Source: Lachnospiraceae bacterium
GTDB taxonomy: Bacteria; Bacillota; Clostridia; Lachnospirales; Lachnospiraceae
Assembly: GCA_017938285.1 (NCBI GenBank)
Contig: JAGBBW010000073.1
Coordinates: 1-56,374 of the forward strand
Length of the DNA stretch: 56,374 nt
Direction: 5' to 3'
The notes beneath the pieces are model-generated. The model worked only from the letters and a program-made list of their open reading frames with translations. It made no database searches and was not told the origin of the DNA. A program made the position numbers and the translations under genes. Position 1 is the first letter of the stretch, and each line of letters begins with the position of its first letter. Below are positions 51,705 through 56,374 of this stretch, in pieces.

Positions 51705-54248
51705 TTATCCCATATACTTGTTCATATATGGCACAAATACATCATAAAACTTTTTGCTCCATTCTGCATGATACTTAGCCATTTGCAACCAATCAACATC
51801 ATTAATGATACCAAGTCCGGTATTCTCAATAAATATTCTAGATGCCTTAATATCATCACAACGATTCCAGGTTAAATTAATTCCTAACTGTTCTTCGATA
51901 TCATTTTTGAATGAGTACATATAATCAAATATTTTTTTATTTTTTTCTTTATCCGAGGTTGCAATATAAAATTCCACCCTTGCTGAATCTTGATTAGCAA
52001 CACAACTGAGAACCACTCCGCCGTAACCAATAAATCCAAAAATCCAATTTTCTTTAGATGTTGTCACGTTGCTGAAACTACCGTTACCATGTGCTGCATG
52101 AATATGTTCTAAAGCAAAGGTCCAATACTTGCGTCTTCTCTCAAAACGTGTTCCACTAATCTCTTCTTCATCAGAATCACTTTCATTCTTAAGATAAAAA
52201 ACAAGCTCATCCTCAGCTACTCCATATAAGGCAAAGAATCTCCTCAAAAGCGATATTTTGTACGCTGTACTGGTTCTTGCCCACATATAAATCCCATCAG
52301 CAATATCAACACTGCTCTGAAAATCGGTTTTATCATAACTTACATGAACAGAAAGGTCTACTGAATCATCTCTAATTCCTGCAAGCCTTGTTAATACTGA
52401 TTTATCTCCCTCATGAAGAATCTGTAATACCTTCTGATACATTTCCACCCAGCTCACCACGATATATTCCGTATCTCTAAAAGCAAACTTTGCAATCATT
52501 CGTCCCGTCAAATTAACCTCATCATCCAAAGAATAAATATCTAATTGTTTCTCTACCGGTTTGAAGACAGTTACAGGCATTGACCAAATTTTTAATGCCT
52601 GCTTCTTTAAATTCTCATTCCTCTTTTCCAGTTCTGATAGCCCCCAGTTTTCTTCCTGACCAATGACCTGATTCATTCTCAATCCACTATCCCTGAAACC
52701 GTTTTCCATATCACGCTTTTTGGTGAAAACTTCATTACTATATTTTGAATTGTATGCAGTAATTGTCAAATTTGCAATGCGATGTAACCACGTGTCATGA
52801 ATGGTCTCATACTCAGTTCCAAGACTTTCCTTCCATGTTTGAGATAAATGTTGAGGCATAATGTGTTCAATAGAGTAATCTCCGCTATCAAAATGTCTAT
52901 AAACATCCTTATCTTCTTTGGTTCCTTGATTTTCCAAGCGTTCCAACAAATACAATTTATTTTTGCTATTCATAAAATAAATCTGCTTGGTTTCAAAATT
53001 TTCAAGAAATTCTTCATCATCTGGAAAACGGGCTTTCTCTTTTTTAACAAGTAACGCATATTTCATTTTAGCCACATAATCTGACACGGTACCATCATAT
53101 CGCAAAATTTCCCTATGTAGGAATAAAAAGATTTTATTTAAGCTACTTGTAGGCAAGTCACAAATAGTTCTTCTAAACAAAAAACTTTCTATTACAACAA
53201 ATATCTCTACCACATCATCCATCGTAATTTCTTCTGATTCTTTTAATCTCAGTACATCTAAGAAAAACGGTCTGGTAACTGTGGTTTCCAAGCGATTCAA
53301 CCTATATATACAAGCGTTCAACGCCCGACTACTTGTTTTTCCATCTAAAAGCATCTTATATAATTTGGAATAGTCAAGCAATTCTTTTAATAACAGTTCT
53401 ACTTTCAGTTCGTTATCATCAACATAGATTTTAAATGTAAAATAAACTTTATTCAAAGATGGAATTGCTTTCTGTTTTACACTTAAATAATCCCTGATAA
53501 ACAGACTTACATCATAATTAGTATTTACTTCTATCTTGTTCCAATACTTCTCATAATACTCCTCCTGCTTTTTGGCAGGCAGACCCATGAGTATGAAGTT
53601 TCGAATCTTATCACCTTCACTTAAAGCAAGACCTGTTGAATTGAGACTTTCAAAAATCAGCTGTGGGTTATCATCAGGATTCAAGGTTATGCTGATTATC
53701 TCCAACCTACATATTGCACTATACAATTCATCTATAGTTACCTCTTCTTTTTGTATACGAGCGTAAAAATAATTATAGTTGATTGTTAAATTCGACTCAC
53801 CAACATGCTCCATTTTATCATCAAACAATTTTCCATATGCATAAGAATCATTTTTAACAGGCTTCAACTTAATTCTTGTATCCTTTGGTTTCCATTCATC
53901 AATCAAATAGCCTTTATATATTTTTTGGCTCAATTGTGAATCTTCAGATACAAGAATTTTCTGTTCGAGTAAATTATACATAGCCAGGAACAATAAAGAT
54001 ACAGTAGTAAGACGCTGCTGTCCGTCAATTACCAGGTATTCTTCATTAATGCCTTCAAAATCATATACCGATACGATGCTTCCAAAAAAATGCGATGGTC
54101 TGCTATTTTTTATAAGTTTTACTAAATCATCATATAATTGTTTGCAGTTTTCCATCTTCCAGTCATAATTGCGCTGATATACCGGAATCACGAAACGCTT
54201 GTCCGAGCCGGACATATATTTAACTAATTTTGTTTCTGTACCTTTCAT
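51705..54248 (-). CDS. GmrSD-like DUF262-DUF1524 nuclease with C-terminal DUF4268
   Basis: An 847-residue protein of the DUF262 (GmrS-like) group. Residues about 10-250 hold the ParB-like DUF262 domain with its nucleotide motif VIDGQQRLTTVSLLF. The DUF1524 HNH-type nuclease lies near 470-560, with SIEHIMPQHLS and HRIANLTITAYNSKYSN. The C-terminal domain (about 700-847) reads as DUF4268 (WTFALEHIHAAHGNGSF; VEFYIATSDKEKNKKIF). GmrSD enzymes cut modified phage DNA in an NTP-stimulated way, and DUF4268 occurs in other restriction-linked proteins. ATG at 54248 is preferred since GGAGGAATATTCC precedes it. It lies 67 bases after the AlbA-type gene. A role in phage defence is inferred, not shown. 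Confidence 0.85.
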   Translation of the reverse strand: MKGTETKLVKYMSGSDKRFVIPVYQRNYDWKMENCKQLYDDLVKLIKNSRPSHFFGSIVSVYDFEGINEEYLVIDGQQRLTTVSLLFLAMYNLLEQKILVSEDSQLSQKIYKGYLIDEWKPKDTRIKLKPVKNDSYAYGKLFDDKMEHVGESNLTINYNYFYARIQKEEVTIDELYSAICRLEIISITLNPDDNPQLIFESLNSTGLALSEGDKIRNFILMGLPAKKQEEYYEKYWNKIEVNTNYDVSLFIRDYLSVKQKAIPSLNKVYFTFKIYVDDNELKVELLLKELLDYSKLYKMLLDGKTSSRALNACIYRLNRLETTVTRPFFLDVLRLKESEEITMDDVVEIFVVIESFLFRRTICDLPTSSLNKIFLFLHREILRYDGTVSDYVAKMKYALLVKKEKARFPDDEEFLENFETKQIYFMNSKNKLYLLERLENQGTKEDKDVYRHFDSGDYSIEHIMPQHLSQTWKESLGTEYETIHDTWLHRIANLTITAYNSKYSNEVFTKKRDMENGFRDSGLRMNQVIGQEENWGLSELEKRNENLKKQALKIWSMPVTVFKPVEKQLDIYSLDDEVNLTGRMIAKFAFRDTEYIVVSWVEMYQKVLQILHEGDKSVLTRLAGIRDDSVDLSVHVSYDKTDFQSSVDIADGIYMWARTSTAYKISLLRRFFALYGVAEDELVFYLKNESDSDEEEISGTRFERRRKYWTFALEHIHAAHGNGSFSNVTTSKENWIFGFIGYGGVVLSCVANQDSARVEFYIATSDKEKNKKIFDYMYSFKNDIEEQLGINLTWNRCDDIKASRIFIENTGLGIINDVDWLQMAKYHAEWSKKFYDVFVPYMNKYMG

Positions 54249-54315
54249 GGAATATTCCTCCATATCTTCTCTAATATTTATATAATTATTTTTCCATTAC
54301 ATTTCCACTATACCG

Positions 54316-55854
54316 CTAATCAATAACTTCCCATTCACCTGCTTTAGTAGAACCTTTTCGAATTATTTCTCCTGCTTTTTTCATCAATTTGATTCGGTAA
54401 CGTACTGCTTCAGATTTTACTTTTAACTTCTCCGCCATTTCATCAGCGCTAATCATTGGATTCTCTCTCATCAATTGCTTAATTTCTTTGGTAATTTCTT
54501 TGGTAATTTCTTTGGTAATTTCTTTGGTCGCATCCAATTTCTTTTGTTCTTCCTCACGAACTACTGCAAATTCTTCATTAATTCGCAGTACCGCCATTGT
54601 ATAATCATCAATATCATTATCAGGAAGAAACTGTAGTTCCGGCGAATGATTTTCTACTAACGCATCTTTTGCTCTACGAATACCCGAACCATATGACTCA
54701 ATTAAATCAAGCGCAAAGAACATTTCTTTTAATTCCGGATTTAAATAGCGACGTTCATCAAACCGGCGTTCCTTATTCATTGCCTCAATAGTAACCGGCG
54801 GAATCGGACGATTGTGATTCACAAACGTAATTCTGTCATCATACACATAAATACCGATATAATTTGGTGACTCATATTGTTTGTGTAAAATACAGTTCGT
54901 TGCCAGTTCTTCAAATGCAGTAAGAGGCCAGTTATATACAATCCTGTGTTCTATTGTTTCCTTATCTCTTATCGTATAGGAAGCCATGATGTTATCTTTG
55001 AAATAGCGACTTACCTGCTTTGCCTGCATCCAAATCGGACCGTCAAATATCTTTGCCTCCATTTTATCAGTTCCGATTGCTTCCCTGATTATTTCAACAT
55101 GTGCATATGGAATAAATTTGTCTGGCTTTTCAGAGAACATTAACACTGCAAAATTTTTAGCACGATATCCGCCATATTCACTCTCGCTGATTAATCCCAT
55201 GCTTTTTGCCATATCCAATTTAGACTGATTCCTGATATCTTCTCTAGCATTTGTGGCAACCAGATACTCCTTCATATATTCGTAGCTTAAATCATCTAAT
55301 GTTGCTGTTTCGTTCAAATTGGAACTGAACACATCACGGGAAAATTTGCGCAATAACTCATATTCTTCCTTAAAATTCGGAAGAATACTATCTCTTTTTA
55401 CACGAATATATCGTCCTGCTTTCAACTGAATATCCTTATCTTTTTCAGCCTTTTCACTTGTCTGATAAGGTCCGGAGCTTCCCGGTTCTACCGCAATTAC
55501 AAGATAATATCTATCATCAATTTGATCTGTAATCAGCTGATAATTGACCTTAGGATGAATATTAGACAACAATTGCTTTAAAGAGTTTTCTGTAGTTTCT
55601 ATCAATGCTTCCTCAATTCCGAAAATTGGTCTTTTCGGAACTGCTTTTTCACCTGTACTGGCATCATCCACTTCTTCTATTCCAATAAATAATAAACCAA
55701 TCTCCCGATTCATAAAATTATTTGCAAAGGCACACACGGTTTTCAAAATTTTGTCTTTGAACGTGGCAGATTTTTTATATTCAATAAAATCATTTTCGAC
55801 ACTGCCTTTTTCAATAATGTCATATGCCATTCTTCTAATATCTTCCATTCTCAT
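54316..55854 (-). CDS. AlbA/Schlafen-type ATP-binding protein with winged-helix tail
   Basis: A 512-residue member of the AlbA_2 / Schlafen-related group. The N-terminal domain (about 10-150) shows ENDFIEYKKSATFKDKIL and GLLFIGIEEVDD. The middle has the RecG-like ATPase-C segment TAFEELATNCILHKQYESPN followed by IGIYVYDDRITFVNHNRPIP and DLIESYGSGIRRAKDAL. A Lys-Glu-Ile-Thr repeat (about 440-458) links to a C-terminal winged helix (MISADEMAEKLKVKSEAVRY). Such proteins act as regulators or effectors in several phage-defence loci. It is the first gene of a pair with the DUF262 nuclease; its own function is unproven. Confidence 0.83.
   Translation of the reverse strand: MRMEDIRRMAYDIIEKGSVENDFIEYKKSATFKDKILKTVCAFANNFMNREIGLLFIGIEEVDDASTGEKAVPKRPIFGIEEALIETTENSLKQLLSNIHPKVNYQLITDQIDDRYYLVIAVEPGSSGPYQTSEKAEKDKDIQLKAGRYIRVKRDSILPNFKEEYELLRKFSRDVFSSNLNETATLDDLSYEYMKEYLVATNAREDIRNQSKLDMAKSMGLISESEYGGYRAKNFAVLMFSEKPDKFIPYAHVEIIREAIGTDKMEAKIFDGPIWMQAKQVSRYFKDNIMASYTIRDKETIEHRIVYNWPLTAFEELATNCILHKQYESPNYIGIYVYDDRITFVNHNRPIPPVTIEAMNKERRFDERRYLNPELKEMFFALDLIESYGSGIRRAKDALVENHSPELQFLPDNDIDDYTMAVLRINEEFAVVREEEQKKLDATKEITKEITKEITKEIKQLMRENPMISADEMAEKLKVKSEAVRYRIKLMKKAGEIIRKGSTKAGEWEVID
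54481..54528. repeat. 12-bp tandem repeat encoding a (KEIT)4 linker
   Basis: AATTTCTTTGGT repeats exactly four times, in frame inside the AlbA-type gene, and gives a flexible charged linker before the winged helix. The unit is a multiple of three, so copy-number change would alter linker length without breaking the frame. Confidence 0.95.
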
Positions 55855-56009
55855 TTGTTATCCCATCCTTTTCTCTTTATACAACATATATCACGTTCCC
55901 GTTTCCACTACCCCATATTATAAACAAATTCCATCAAAAAGTATAGTTACTATTTTTACATTTCAGGTGATACCAAAGTGATGACAAAAATGATATTGCA
56001 CACTCTATA

Positions 56010-56064
56010 AAATACAATAAAAGACTATTTGTATGGTAAAACCTACCAAATACAAATAGTCTTT
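56010..56064 (-). terminator. Terminator after tpiA
   Basis: AAAGACTATTTGTAT (56020-56034) pairs with ATACAAATAGTCTTT, with a GGT/ACC inner pair; the minus strand continues TTATTGTATTTTATAG. It ends the glycolytic transcript before the defence-like pair. The rest of 55855-56009 is AT-rich; it includes a TATAAT on the minus strand near 55917 without a good -35 box. Confidence 0.8.
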
Positions 56065-56111
56065 CGTCATGATTTAACGTGTTTTATTGTGCAAAATGCA
56101 CAATATTTTTA

Positions 56112-56374
56112 TTACTTATTATAGTTTACAATCTTTCCAAAATCCGGCTTTAAGCTTGCACCACCAACTAAACCACCATCAATATTTGCCTGGGCAAATA
56201 ATTCCGGAGCACTTGCTGCGGAAACGCTGCCGCCGTACTGGATACGGATAGCTGCTGCGGTAGCTTCGTCATAAAGCTCACCGATGCATGCACGAATGCC
56301 TGCACAAACTTCTTCTGCCTGCTCTGTAGTAGCAACCTTGCCTGTACCGATAGCCCAGATTGGTTCGTAAGCGA
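56112..56374 (-). CDS. tpiA: Triose-phosphate isomerase, C-terminal part (cut by window edge)
   Basis: Interconverts dihydroxyacetone phosphate and glyceraldehyde-3-phosphate. The last 86 residues are present. They begin at the catalytic Glu in [12 protein letters not shown], continue through [18 protein letters not shown] with its phosphate-binding Gly/Ser, and end [18 protein letters not shown]. The start lies beyond the right edge. tpiA normally sits next to gpmI in Clostridia glycolytic operons; here it is followed by a terminator and 29 kb of accessory genes. Confidence 0.97.
   Translation of the reverse strand, partial: AYEPIWAIGTGKVATTEQAEEVCAGIRACIGELYDEATAAAIRIQYGGSVSAASAPELFAQANIDGGLVGGASLKPDFGKIVNYNK

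Noticed and set aside
54481-54528. Direct repeats considered as a CRISPR remnant
   Set aside because: Units are contiguous 12-mers with no spacers, in frame inside a coding gene.

Overview
The window looks like the chromosome of a motile, fermentative member of the Lachnospiraceae (Clostridia). The evidence is moderate-to-low GC, AGGAGG-type ribosome sites, TTGNNN-17-TATAAT promoters, a GlgC/GlgD pair, a CheV adaptor, CUT1 sugar importers without local ATPases, and the order gpmI-secG-rnr-smpB-ssrA. This placement rests on gene content and order, not on a database search. Almost every gene is on the minus strand; only glgC-glgD is on plus.

Region 1 (1-8.3 kb) is mostly housekeeping and signalling: the N-terminal third of a uracil-DNA glycosylase gene, hisF-hisH, a zinc-ribbon membrane protein, cheV, a lipoprotein, a sensor kinase/response regulator pair and a small membrane protein. 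Region 2 (8.4-14.5 kb) is a MukBEF/Wadjet-like condensin operon (jetA-jetB-jetC behind an acetyltransferase gene). Its SMC gene jetC carries one in-frame TAA, and no jetD follows. Region 3 (14.7-17.2 kb) is glgC-glgD with a clear promoter and terminator.

Region 4 (17.2-20.3 kb) is a gene graveyard beside ssrA. It holds a decayed PIN toxin gene fused to the first 60 nt of a class C-like group II intron, which starts exactly after the terminator of a Uma2 gene. It also holds an Rpn/PD-(D/E)XK gene with an early stop and a G7 frameshift, and an interrupted second copy of the ssrA 3' end that looks like an integration scar. Region 5 (20.3-26.9 kb) is the conserved block ssrA, ppaC, smpB, rnr, secG, gpmI.

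Region 6 (26.9-49.1 kb) is a roughly 22-kb co-oriented carbohydrate locus. It encodes a GH43 lipoprotein, a 963-residue binding protein fused to two carbohydrate-binding-like modules, two complete permease pairs, a second binding lipoprotein, three membrane proteins (NHL propeller, YIP1, DUF5696), a GH35 beta-galactosidase, a chemoreceptor, a GH51 arabinofuranosidase and a LacI-type regulator. A strong promoter lies upstream of the first gene, with a LacI-type palindrome over its -35 box and a cre site nearby. A related operator overlaps the regulator's own promoter. The enzyme set fits capture and trimming of an arabinogalactan-like glycan. The DUF5696/YIP1/NHL trio between the two importers is the best candidate for an undescribed system.

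Region 7 (49.1-56.4 kb) holds a MATE exporter, a methyltransferase, a two-gene candidate defence locus (AlbA/Schlafen-type protein plus DUF262-DUF1524-DUF4268 nuclease) and the C-terminal third of tpiA. Because tpiA and gpmI are usually neighbours in Firmicutes glycolytic clusters, regions 6 and 7 look like about 29 kb of accessory DNA between them.
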